64,000 nucleotides of DNA, from positions 488,121 through 552,120 of the forward strand of contig NZ_QEVW01000014.1 in NCBI RefSeq assembly GCF_003287275.1. Reading direction: 5' to 3'. The notes below the pieces were generated by a model. The model made no database searches and had not been told where the DNA came from. It saw only the letters and a list, made by a program, of their open reading frames with translations. Source of the stretch: Paenibacillus taichungensis (GTDB lineage: Bacteria; Bacillota; Bacilli; Paenibacillales; Paenibacillaceae). Positions 50,686 to 59,596 of the stretch are shown in pieces; within the stretch, counting starts at the first letter, position 1; each line of letters opens with the position of its first letter. The translations under genes were made by a program, and so were the position numbers.

Positions 50686-51690
50686 CTATCCCTGTAACTC
50701 CTTCAAGGAGATTTTGCGCCCTTCCTTCGCAGAAAGGTTGGCCGCCTCCATCAGGCGAGTTAACTGAGTAGCCGTCTGCAAATTCTCGGTAGCAATCGTA
50801 TCATTTTGAATATGGGATACCCACTGGCTGAATGCGCTTTCTCTTCTGTCCAGCAAAGGAATTTCCGTCCATTCTTTCTGTTGATCTGAACCAACATTCG
50901 TGCGAATCAATAGCTTATCGTCCGGTGTTCCGTATAACAGTGTACCCTCTGTACCATGCACTTCTATCGCAAACGGCGAATGACTGTTCACAAATCCAGC
51001 CTCGACCACACCGATCGCTCCGGAATCCGTAAATAAGGTAGCTACCGCATTATCTTCCACTTCTTTTCCAGTAAAATATCCAAAATTAGCATTAACACCT
51101 GTCACTTCTTGACCCAGGAACAGATTCGTCAGATACATCGGATGACAACCGAGGTCAATTAGTGCCCCTCCCTGGCAATCTTTTAGATCGTAAAAATGCT
51201 CAGGCAACCAATTGGCAATCGCACCGTTATGCGATAGACGCACACGAACATAAGTTACCTTACCAAGTAGTCCTTGGTTCAAAACATCTTGAATCGTTAA
51301 TGTATATCCATCGTTCAAACGCGGTAAAGAAACCGTCATTTTCACTCCGTTATCCTGTACATCCGAAATGATTGTATTTACTTCTTTAATAGTTGAAGCG
51401 ATAACTTTCTCTGTAAAAATGTGTTTGCCCGCTTTTGCAGCAGCAGTAATCACTTCTTCGTGAAGACGTGTCGGTGCATCTACAATGACGGCATCGATGT
51501 TGTCCTGTGCCAGCATATCTTCAAGCGAAGCATAGAATGGTACATTCAGACGTTCAGCAGCTTCCTGTCCACGCTTGGCATCTTCATCCCATACAGCAGC
51601 CATCACCGTATCTTCGTGCTCCTGAGCCTGTTTAATATAATCCCAGGCATGTACGTGCCATAAGCTTATTTTACCTATTCGAATGGTCAC
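50686..51690 (-). CDS. Gfo/Idh/MocA-family NAD(P)-dependent dehydrogenase, second copy
   Basis: 334 residues. N-terminal domain RIGKISLWHVHAWDYIK is less standard than the usual GxGxxG start, but the later EKVIASTIKEVN (EKP-like) and GGALIDLGCHPMYLTNLFLG blocks place it in the family. Because the glycine motif is replaced by SLWHVHAWD, cofactor binding may be altered. GTG start at 51690 with GGAGG 9 nt upstream; the longer frame to 51726 lacks a site. First gene of the three-gene unit. Confidence 0.9.
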   Translation of the reverse strand: MTIRIGKISLWHVHAWDYIKQAQEHEDTVMAAVWDEDAKRGQEAAERLNVPFYASLEDMLAQDNIDAVIVDAPTRLHEEVITAAAKAGKHIFTEKVIASTIKEVNTIISDVQDNGVKMTVSLPRLNDGYTLTIQDVLNQGLLGKVTYVRVRLSHNGAIANWLPEHFYDLKDCQGGALIDLGCHPMYLTNLFLGQEVTGVNANFGYFTGKEVEDNAVATLFTDSGAIGVVEAGFVNSHSPFAIEVHGTEGTLLYGTPDDKLLIRTNVGSDQQKEWTEIPLLDRRESAFSQWVSHIQNDTIATENLQTATQLTRLMEAANLSAKEGRKISLKELQG

Positions 51691-51928
51691 TATGATTAAC
51701 CTCCATACTATATGATATTCTGACATCTAACTATAAATTAACACAGACCTGATCTAATTTTAATAGGAACTTACGACAATAACTATATAAAATTACGACA
51801 TGAATCAGAATGACCTTCTTAAGAAAACATGCAAAAAAAGCTTCCTGCTCACCAATTCGTGATAATAGGAAGCTTTCGCTGCATGTAACCGTTCGAAATC
51901 AAGGATGTCCAAAGTTAGGTTGAAGATT
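51691..51928. other. gap with promoter region of the Gfo/Idh operon
   Basis: AT-rich, about 240 nt. It contains the YheC/D terminator at 51833-51876. No promoter hexamers could be fixed. Confidence 0.4.
51833..51876 (-). terminator. terminator after YheC/D-type gene
   Basis: AAAGCTTCCT (51837-51846) pairs with AGGAAGCTTT (51867-51876); seven T on the minus strand. Confidence 0.85.
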
Positions 51929-52687
51929 TTATGGCTTATGATCTGTGTAACGGAAGTACCGGATTACCTTGCGATACATCGTCTTGTCTTTTAATTGATT
52001 AAATATATAAGGGTCCGGCTTGGCATTCACTTCAATGACCCAAGGTTTCAGACTTTGATCCAGTCCAATATCCACGCCAATTCCCTTCAATCGCGTGTAT
52101 TTCTTATTCATATGACGAGCGATCACAACACCAAGCTCATTCATTTCCTGAATCAGTTCTTTGCTGCGCTTGGCGGATACGTGAGATTCCAGTAGTTTGT
52201 GAATATCCACTGGCTGACCGCCGTTATGATAATTGGTTACTATTTTTTGGGGATGTGCAAGTCGGCCAATGACCCCCGTTGCTTCCCACAGCTGTTTTGG
52301 GCTTAACTGCACCATGACGCGGATATCAAAGCGCCTTTTATTGTGTTTTAGCAGATGAATCCCTCTCTGAATAAGATAGCTTCTCTGATTTACAACATGT
52401 GCAAGACTTTTATGGAACGAATCGAAGCTATTGAACGTCAGACGCTTTTGATTTATCTGATACGCAAAATCCTGTTGATTTTTCATCTCAGCCCTTATTA
52501 CGCCCATTCCATGGGTTCCTATTTCAGGCTTGATATATAACATCCCATATCTGGCTATCATAGATTTTAGATTCACCTTGTTAAACTTTTGTGTATCAGG
52601 TATGAACGGTTTTATTGAGTCATTATTGATAAGCTGCTTTGTTTTAAGCCATTTGCTTCGTAACGGTTGTGATTTCTCAATACCCAC
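51929..52687 (-). CDS. YheC/YheD-family ATP-grasp spore-coat protein
   Basis: 252 residues. ATP-grasp family features: KSMIARYGMLYIKPEIGTHGMGVIR (Lys and Gly loop), DIRVMVQ, GIGVDIGLDQSLKPWVIEVNAKPDPYIF. YheC and YheD are endospore coat-associated in B. subtilis; the reaction is unknown, though the fold ligates carboxylates to amines using ATP. The protein is shorter than YheD (over 400 residues), resembling only the ATP-grasp half. ATG 52687 follows GAGGAACG at 5 nt. It supports a spore-forming host. Confidence 0.85.
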   Translation of the reverse strand: MGIEKSQPLRSKWLKTKQLINNDSIKPFIPDTQKFNKVNLKSMIARYGMLYIKPEIGTHGMGVIRAEMKNQQDFAYQINQKRLTFNSFDSFHKSLAHVVNQRSYLIQRGIHLLKHNKRRFDIRVMVQLSPKQLWEATGVIGRLAHPQKIVTNYHNGGQPVDIHKLLESHVSAKRSKELIQEMNELGVVIARHMNKKYTRLKGIGVDIGLDQSLKPWVIEVNAKPDPYIFNQLKDKTMYRKVIRYFRYTDHKP

Positions 52688-52798
52688 AGATCGTTCCTCC
52701 TGTTTTCAAATTCAACACATTCGCTGTTACATTAATCTGATGCATCATATGCAATATCATTGAACGAATCTTAGGCAATACCTCCTGAATTTACACAC

Positions 52799-52839
52799 AA
52801 AAAGCCGACAAGCCACTATCTCGTGAGCTTGTCGGCTTT
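52799..52839 (-). terminator. terminator after the subtilase gene
   Basis: AAAGCCGACAAGC (52801-52813) pairs perfectly with GCTTGTCGGCTTT (52827-52839). It follows the S8 stop at 52918 by about 80 nt. Confidence 0.85.
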
Positions 52840-52917
52840 CAATTTACATGTTCAGATCATCATTTCTGTTTCTATTTGAAGCTGAACTGGATTATACGCC
52901 TCTTCTTGATTGTTCGA

Positions 52918-55900
52918 TTATGGCAACAGATTTTCGTCAACTGGGACATTCGTGTCGGGAGCTTCTGCTGCAGATACGAACAACCGTCCGGGCGCTTCCA
53001 CTTCAACTTTATTCCCCGCTGCGTCCTGAGCACGGATCACGATCACTCCACCCTCAAGCACCAGCGAAGAAGCAGTTGTATAGGTGCCTGTATAATGACC
53101 AGCTTCCGTTTCCACCAATGGAATCTCTGCGCCAGCCTGTGTGCTCAAATTGGATGGCAGTTCAATCCGGAAAGAGGCCTGTAATTTAGGGTTACTGTCG
53201 AACGAAACTGTTACGGTTTCTCCTGCTACAATCCGTACATCCTCAGCCGGAGAGATATTGGTCAGTTCAGGCAAAGACGTTTCCACATAAACAGTCCGTG
53301 TCACGGTTGTTTTATTGCCTGCAATATCTGTCGCAATGATTGTGATCGTATTCTTGCCCTCATTCACAAGTACGCGGTGATTAAAGCTTCTATTTTGCTC
53401 CAATTTCACCTTCTGTCCGTTAATGGTCACTTTGTCGAGGAATTGGTCCTGTACATCTCCGGTTATATGAACCACTTCGGTGTTGATTCGACTTCCTTCT
53501 TCAGGTGTAAGGACCGTTAGCACAGGTGCTGTCTGATCCAAGATGACCACAACTGGAAGGGAGCGATCCGTTGTTTTTCCGTTAACTACTGCCTCGGCAG
53601 TTATGGCATTAACCCCTGCACGAAGTTTAACATTCAGCTTGAATTTTCCATTCTCCACTGTTGTGGTTCCCGCTATTTCTTTTCCGTTATAAATCTTAAT
53701 TTGGGCTCCAGAAGCTGGAGAAGTTCCCGATACATCAAATGTCGGCTGGTTGGTATAGGTGTTCGTCGGTTGCGTCAGTACAGGTGCATTCACCGGATAT
53801 TTCACAACTGCACGAATCATATAATTACCCTCTTCTGCTGGTGCAGTACTCCATACACCGCCTACACGCTGCCAGCTCCGCCCTGCATTCACACCATTTT
53901 CATCGGTTGCGAGTCCTGGTGCGCTCGTTCCAACTGCAGTCTGAACATATACGATATAGAAATCGCCTTGTACCACTACTGGCTCGGGAAATTCAACGGT
54001 TGTCCACTGATTATTGCGCAATGCCGTACCGTCGAACGGTCCCGCCAGCAATCGGCCTGGTGCTCCACCCGATCCAGTGGCATCATAGACGGCATATTTG
54101 AATGCTGTTCCTCCTGGTACTGGCCACTCCGTATTCCAGAATCGAAGTGATGCACCTGTAAGCTGTGCTGTCTCCAATTCTGGTGTCATACGTACAGCCC
54201 ATGCATTATCTGCGGCCACAAAGGCTCTTGCATTTTCAGCCGATCCATCGTCATAAGCAATTTCTCCAGGAAATCCAATAAATGGTTTTAAAGTAACTTT
54301 CGCTTCGGCTGTACCATTCCCAGGCACTGTTACATTCACAGTTTTGCTATAGTAGTCCGTTGCGATGATCGACAGTGTATAACTTCCTTCCAGAACATCC
54401 AGAGTAAATTTACCATCTGCTCCTGTGCGAACAGCGCCTACTTGAGCATCTTCCAACACGAGAATTGATGCTCCAACAATAGGTTTCCCTGTACGCTCAT
54501 CGCTCACAATACCTTCAATCTTTCCTTGAGGAATGGTTTCCAGATTGAAGTTGGCTGTTGCTCCACTTCCATCCGTGATGGTTACCGTCTTCGTTTGAGG
54601 ATAATAGCCATAGGCCTCAGCCTTCAACGTGTAATCACCAGCCACATGAGTGAAACTGTATTTACCTGTCGTTGGGTCCGTCTTCACGGAACGTCCTGTT
54701 TCCAGAACGGTAACCGTTGCACTTGCAGGCAAGCTTTGAGGCGTTACAGAGCCTGCTCCAGGTTTCTGTATTTCAGGCTGTTCCTGTTTGGTTTTATTGA
54801 ATTCAGCCTTGTCCGTACTTGAAACTTTGTACCAAGCATTATCATATTCCGGCTTAGGCTTGTCACTGTTCAGAACAATCGCCGTATCTTCCGTAACCGT
54901 CTCAGCGGCGATACCCAGAATGCGGAAGTCATCGATGTACCAGCCTTGCTTGACGACACTGCTGTCCGAAGTCAATCTGAACCGGAATTGAACTTCATTC
55001 CCCTTCAGTGCAGCCAGATCGTAGAATACTGGAGTCCATTGTTTTCCATTTGAAGAATGAGAGAATTTACCAAGCTCCGACCATGTGTTGCCACCGTCTT
55101 TCGTGGCTTCAACATAACCATAATCGTATCCACTTTCGATTTCATACCAATGATTGAACGTCAGCGTAGCTTGATCTACCTGGGTTAAGTCTACAACTGG
55201 CGAAACCAGAGAGTAGTTTGAACCGTTCTCATAAGTGCTGTCCAGATCGGTTGCCCATACATTTGGCGGAGAAACTGCATTGGCAGGTCCAACGACGGGA
55301 ACTCCCCGTTCCCACTCATCCTTGGTGCCGGAATGAGTCCAGCCATTGTCGCTGCTACCATCAAAGTGGTCGATGAAGATATCTTCCGGGACCTCCACGG
55401 TCACGGATACCTCATTCGACTTGTCACTCTCATTGCCACTATAGTCAAGAGCGGCTACCTTATAAAAATAAGTCGAATTTGTTACTGTAGCCGTATCCGT
55501 AAATGTTGTTGATGATGTATTTCCGAGCAATTCATAACCTGAGCCGGAATTCGTTGAACGATACACGTTATAGGATTTCAGATCCTCATCGTCCGATCCC
55601 GTCCAGGACAAGTTTACGTTCCCCAGAATGTCGGCAGAAGCGGACAATCCGCTTGGCGCTCCCGGAGCAATATCATCTGGAGCTTGTACGGAAAAGTCAT
55701 CAATATACCAACCAGCCTTTTGAACGGAATTGTCACTGGTCAGATTAAACTTGATAAATACCTGTTGGCCGGCGTAGTCACGCAAGTCAATATATTGAGT
55801 TTTCCAACCTCCACCGGCACCTGTAAAGCTCAATGCCTCTTCAAATACGAAATCACTATCCTCTGTTGCAATGTACACTTTGCCAAAGTCGATATTGCTC

Positions 55901-58116
55901 TCCAAATCATACCAGTGCTTGAAGGATAACAAAGCTCCCTCAGAGCTCTGGGTAAGATCAATTGGTGGTGCGAGCAAGTAGGCATTGCTGTTGGCTGCAT
56001 ATGTCCCTGTCAGATTGGTTGCAATCACCTTGTCACCAGAGTATGCACTTCCCGGTCCACTCGTTGGTGCTCCCCATGCCCAGGTGTTGCCAACTCCCCC
56101 CGAGGTAAAGCCCAGATTGTCTTCCTCAAAGTCTTGCAGATACCCAGGCTGAACTCCATTGGAGACAGCGACCTTATAAACTTCACTCTCAAATCCGTTA
56201 TTGCCATAATCATTGACCCGGATATAGTACTCCAAGCCTTGTGACTCGATCAGAAATGCCGGAATTGTCGCTGTGTAAGTTCCATCTTTGGCATCCCCAG
56301 CTACTCGATTCATCGGCAGATATACGTACTGGCTCGTGCCCTTTGTTTTGGCAAAAGCCTCTACTGTGGTTACACCGACATTATCGGTAACACGTGCAGT
56401 AAGTGGAATATCAAGTCCCGTAAAAGCAGAATTGACAGGCGTATGTTCCAGGACAGGCGCTTCTAGATCGTCACCTGCTGTGACAACCCTGCCAGATACC
56501 GTCCCTATACCTTCGAGGACGGAGCCCACAGCATCCAGTGCATTGATAATACCGTGACCGTAGCCGTTATTGGGCGAAGTTGGATACCGGCTGTCTGTTC
56601 TCGGTGTCGCTGTATCCATAATAATTTGCTCCAACTGATCAACCGTAAGGGAATGATTGGCTTGAAGCAGGAGTGCGGCCAGTGCAGTGGTATGTGGGCC
56701 TGCCATGGACGTGCCGTTCCAGCCACCCTCGTATACACCGCCCGGAACAGAGGAACGGATGTTAACACCTGGAGCCGAAACTTCCGGCTTAATTTCCTCA
56801 TAAGGGGAAGGACCCAGAAGGGAAAACGAAGCTAGATTCCCGTTGATATCCGTTGCTCCCGTTGCGAAACTCTCTGGATAGTTCGCAGGGTTCGCGACTG
56901 AACCTGGACCTCCCGGATTCGTCAGTGTCACATTCCCGGCTGAGAATTCCGGAAAAATCTGTGCATCACGCCAAGCTTGTACCATTGGACGGAACCACTC
57001 GTCCAATCCTGCGCCACCACCCCAGGAATTGTTAACCACATCCGGGGCAAGCTCAGGGTGCAAGTTTCCTTCAGCATCCACTGGAGCAATCAGCCATTGC
57101 CCGCCATCCAGTATAATGGCATCGGTCGTACTCGGATTGAAAATTCGAACAGCAATCCATTTTGCTCCGGGTGCAACCCCGATTTTGTTGGTGCCATTCG
57201 CTTCGGAGCCTACCATGGTACCCATTGTATGTGTACCATGGCCATCTCCATCCGCAGGAAGGGAAGCATGGCTATGGGGATCATACCAGCTTAGCTCGGG
57301 ATCAACGACATTTCCCGAAGCATCAAGCCCTCTCCATTTGCTGCGGAGTGCTGGATGGGTGTAATCGACCCCGCTATCCAGGTTGGCAACAACGATACCT
57401 GTACCGTCGATTCCTCTATCCCAGACTGCTGGCGCGTTGATAGAATCGATGTTCCATTCAACGTTCTCTGTCTGCAGGCTCTTATCGTTAGCAGCCGCAC
57501 TTTCCTTCTTATCTGCCTCTTTGGCTGGTGACTTGGCAGACTCCGTTGCTGGAGCAGCTGTTGCACTTTCACTACTGATCTCGGTTTTCTGCATATAACG
57601 CTGCTCGTTAGGCAGTATTTTATCCACTTCGGGAAGAAGTGCAATCTGTTCCATGACTTCCTTCGTGCTCGTTACTGCGAGTGCATTAACGATAAAATAG
57701 CTTTTATATTCTTTGACCTTGCCAAGGTCAAGTTCCTTTTCAAGAAAACTTTCCAGGGTATACTGGGATCGTGAGGCCGTTTCCCGCAGAGTACTTACAA
57801 CCGTGCTTCGCACGGACAATTTCGTTGCCGAAGCCGTTTGCTTGTCAATCGTCGCCTTTTCCAAGGCTAGCTTGGATACTGAGGCTGTATCTACCTGTTC
57901 TTTCATTTTCACCAGATAAGTAACATAATCATTGCTCTCAAATTCCTTGCTCAGCTTTGCGTTAACTTTGGAGGTGGTGATCTTGCCCGAACTGGATTTC
58001 ATGTCGATCTTCTGCGATGCGGCGTTTTCAGCTGAAACCGGATGAATGATAGATAATGCAAGGAGAAGCGACAGGCCCATGGAAAGCGGCTTACGCAAAC
58101 GATTCATCTTTATCAA
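52918..58116 (-). CDS. large secreted S8 subtilase with multi-domain C-terminus
   Basis: 1732 residues. Signal peptide 1-29 (ends PVSA), propeptide inhibitor-like region about 60-175, catalytic domain about 220-530: Asp247 (VANLDSGVD), His293 (GDGHGTHTMG), oxyanion Asn395 (SAGNVT), Ser470 (NGTSMAGPH). C-terminal regions: two MAM/immune-inhibitor-A-like beta-sandwiches (about 655-810 and 912-1068) flanking a fibronectin III module (815-908), two carboxypeptidase-regulatory-like repeats (1120-1192, 1197-1277), then Ig-like repeats to 1730. No SLH or LPxTG anchor, so it is released. TTG 58116 with GGGAG 9 nt upstream. Resembles Bacillus Bpr/Vpr-type proteases. Confidence 0.93.
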   Translation of the reverse strand: MIKMNRLRKPLSMGLSLLLALSIIHPVSAENAASQKIDMKSSSGKITTSKVNAKLSKEFESNDYVTYLVKMKEQVDTASVSKLALEKATIDKQTASATKLSVRSTVVSTLRETASRSQYTLESFLEKELDLGKVKEYKSYFIVNALAVTSTKEVMEQIALLPEVDKILPNEQRYMQKTEISSESATAAPATESAKSPAKEADKKESAAANDKSLQTENVEWNIDSINAPAVWDRGIDGTGIVVANLDSGVDYTHPALRSKWRGLDASGNVVDPELSWYDPHSHASLPADGDGHGTHTMGTMVGSEANGTNKIGVAPGAKWIAVRIFNPSTTDAIILDGGQWLIAPVDAEGNLHPELAPDVVNNSWGGGAGLDEWFRPMVQAWRDAQIFPEFSAGNVTLTNPGGPGSVANPANYPESFATGATDINGNLASFSLLGPSPYEEIKPEVSAPGVNIRSSVPGGVYEGGWNGTSMAGPHTTALAALLLQANHSLTVDQLEQIIMDTATPRTDSRYPTSPNNGYGHGIINALDAVGSVLEGIGTVSGRVVTAGDDLEAPVLEHTPVNSAFTGLDIPLTARVTDNVGVTTVEAFAKTKGTSQYVYLPMNRVAGDAKDGTYTATIPAFLIESQGLEYYIRVNDYGNNGFESEVYKVAVSNGVQPGYLQDFEEDNLGFTSGGVGNTWAWGAPTSGPGSAYSGDKVIATNLTGTYAANSNAYLLAPPIDLTQSSEGALLSFKHWYDLESNIDFGKVYIATEDSDFVFEEALSFTGAGGGWKTQYIDLRDYAGQQVFIKFNLTSDNSVQKAGWYIDDFSVQAPDDIAPGAPSGLSASADILGNVNLSWTGSDDEDLKSYNVYRSTNSGSGYELLGNTSSTTFTDTATVTNSTYFYKVAALDYSGNESDKSNEVSVTVEVPEDIFIDHFDGSSDNGWTHSGTKDEWERGVPVVGPANAVSPPNVWATDLDSTYENGSNYSLVSPVVDLTQVDQATLTFNHWYEIESGYDYGYVEATKDGGNTWSELGKFSHSSNGKQWTPVFYDLAALKGNEVQFRFRLTSDSSVVKQGWYIDDFRILGIAAETVTEDTAIVLNSDKPKPEYDNAWYKVSSTDKAEFNKTKQEQPEIQKPGAGSVTPQSLPASATVTVLETGRSVKTDPTTGKYSFTHVAGDYTLKAEAYGYYPQTKTVTITDGSGATANFNLETIPQGKIEGIVSDERTGKPIVGASILVLEDAQVGAVRTGADGKFTLDVLEGSYTLSIIATDYYSKTVNVTVPGNGTAEAKVTLKPFIGFPGEIAYDDGSAENARAFVAADNAWAVRMTPELETAQLTGASLRFWNTEWPVPGGTAFKYAVYDATGSGGAPGRLLAGPFDGTALRNNQWTTVEFPEPVVVQGDFYIVYVQTAVGTSAPGLATDENGVNAGRSWQRVGGVWSTAPAEEGNYMIRAVVKYPVNAPVLTQPTNTYTNQPTFDVSGTSPASGAQIKIYNGKEIAGTTTVENGKFKLNVKLRAGVNAITAEAVVNGKTTDRSLPVVVILDQTAPVLTVLTPEEGSRINTEVVHITGDVQDQFLDKVTINGQKVKLEQNRSFNHRVLVNEGKNTITIIATDIAGNKTTVTRTVYVETSLPELTNISPAEDVRIVAGETVTVSFDSNPKLQASFRIELPSNLSTQAGAEIPLVETEAGHYTGTYTTASSLVLEGGVIVIRAQDAAGNKVEVEAPGRLFVSAAEAPDTNVPVDENLLP

Positions 58117-58147
58117 ACTTTTCCACTCCCTTTACCCGGTTTTTGTA

Positions 58148-58166
58148 ATACAGTGATTCACTGTAT
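58148..58166. repeat. 19-bp dyad in subtilase leader
   Basis: ATACAGTG-ATT-CACTGTAT, perfect 8-bp arms, 31 nt before the TTG start of the subtilase. It could be an operator or an RNA hairpin. Confidence 0.6.
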
Positions 58167-58224
58167 CCATTTCTTTAAATGAAACGATGAAACAACCTCA
58201 ACTGGACAGACTGATTGCGTTTAC

Positions 58225-58247
58225 TTACATCAAGCCTCACCTCCTTT
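58225..58247 (-). promoter_or_regulatory. strong ribosome binding site followed by start-stop mini-ORF
   Basis: AAAGGAGGTGAGGC is followed by TTG ATG TAA on the minus strand. This is the best Shine-Dalgarno sequence nearby but encodes no more than two codons. It lies about 110 nt before the subtilase TTG start and may seat or stall a ribosome on the leader. Confidence 0.5.
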
Positions 58248-58711
58248 ACAGGACAGGTTATTAAATTACATCGTATGTGAAAGATTATTAGATAGCCAAT
58301 TTCAGCGTATATATGGAAGAGGTGGACTTCAAATTAATCCATCTTGTGAGCGGAAGTTTATTCGCATGCATTAAGGAGGGTAATCACCGGCGTTAGCAAG
58401 AACGCATACTTTACATGGGAGTATTATGGACCTGGGTAGAACGGGAGATTTCTTAACCTATGTACAAACAAACTCTTAAAATTACATATAATATAAAATT
58501 TAGAATCAAATTGTATATTTATGGTATATTATAGAGTCACAAAATGAGATATACAAGCACTTTTATAGAAAAATATAGAAAATAAGCCTTTTTAATGCTT
58601 TCATAAGTCTAATGACTCTCTGTAATGCATCTTCTTTTCGCGAATACGAAAACTCTGACGTTTCGATTGATTCAAACAGTTCTTTTTAACTATATCTGAT
58701 TCATTCACATC

Positions 58712-58748
58712 AAAAAGAACGATGCGAGATACTTCGCGCCGTTCTTTT
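58712..58748 (-). terminator. terminator after XRE-DUF1232 gene
   Basis: AAAAGAACG/CGTTCTTTT with inner GCGA/TCGC, 23 nt after the stop; A-run gives the U-tract on the minus strand. Confidence 0.8.
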
Positions 58749-58771
58749 GGGGTTCTTCCAAACCATTCCCG

Positions 58772-59425
58772 TCATGAGCGTTGCTTCAGACGATCCAACA
58801 CCAGATACACAACAATGGCATCATCCAGATAACCAATCGGAAAGAGATAGTCCGGGATCAGATCGGCAGACGAAATAAAGTATAATAACGCACTACCGAT
58901 CAGAGTACGATCGTTCTCGGGTGTAATCTCATCACAGTATTGAATATACATTTCCTTCAAGTGATCTATAAACGGTCCCGCACCGTTTATCTGATTGATT
59001 TTTAGCTCAAACTCCTTACATATTATTCGATGCCCTTCATCCGTACGTGCGTATTGTTCATACTTAACCATCTCCTGTTCTATCCGCTCTGTTGTTATAT
59101 CGAGGTCCAATAATTTCGTATGTTGCAGAACCGTTTTGATCGATTCAAGCGAATCCAGAATACCCCGCTCAGTCTCTCTTTTGACATGATTGATTTTGTA
59201 GCCTGTAGCCTCAATAAGATGATCCAGTGAAATGTCCAACTGTTCGGAAAAAATCTGCAAATGTGTGAGCTTCGGTTGCTGCTTCCCGTTCAGAATCCGA
59301 GAAATGGTAGCCGTGTCCATTCCGCACAACGTACTAAATTTGCGCATCGAGAGCTCACGTCTGGCAAGTAGAGGCTTGATCAAATCTCCAATATGGCAAT
59401 CCTTTGTTTGATCATTTGCTCTCAC
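58772..59425 (-). CDS. XRE-type DNA-binding domain fused to DUF1232
   Basis: 217 residues. N-terminal Cro/C1-type HTH (about 15-70: GDLIKPLLARRELSMRKFSTLCGMDTATISRILNGKQQPKLTHLQIFSEQL), a helical linker, and C-terminal DUF1232 (YkvA-like, about 155-210: TLIGSALLYFISSADLIPDYLFPIGYLDDAIVVYLVLDRL). DUF1232 proteins are usually short membrane-associated proteins; the fusion to a DNA-binding domain is less common and suggests a regulator sensitive to the membrane. GTG 59425 with GGAGG 7 nt upstream; ATG 59431 is too close. Single gene. Confidence 0.88.
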   Translation of the reverse strand: MRANDQTKDCHIGDLIKPLLARRELSMRKFSTLCGMDTATISRILNGKQQPKLTHLQIFSEQLDISLDHLIEATGYKINHVKRETERGILDSLESIKTVLQHTKLLDLDITTERIEQEMVKYEQYARTDEGHRIICKEFELKINQINGAGPFIDHLKEMYIQYCDEITPENDRTLIGSALLYFISSADLIPDYLFPIGYLDDAIVVYLVLDRLKQRS

Positions 59426-59596
59426 CAGCATCCCTCCAGAGATATGATCGATAGTCTAGTATATGGGACAACGTGGTGAAAGTTTACCTTATTCTTTCTT
59501 CATCAACAACGGTTTGTTGCATTTTTCTCAAGGACGGGCACATGAATCTCAACACGACATACATTAAGAGCAGACTACAGATCATGAGGTGATTTT

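Larger units (their letters stand above)
58117..58771. other. 655-nt gap between subtilase and XRE-DUF1232 genes
   Basis: Right part: terminator at 58712-58748. Left part: subtilase leader with a dyad (58148-58166) and a start-stop mini-ORF (58225-58247). Between them a plus-strand 27-codon frame (58313-58396) without a ribosome binding site, AT-rich sequence and TATAAT-like blocks near 58490 and 58535. No gene accepted. Confidence 0.6.

Noticed and set aside
58313..58396. Calling the 27-codon frame a ComX-like pheromone gene
   Set aside because: No ribosome binding site, the suggestive tail is in another frame, and no comQ or comP partner is visible.
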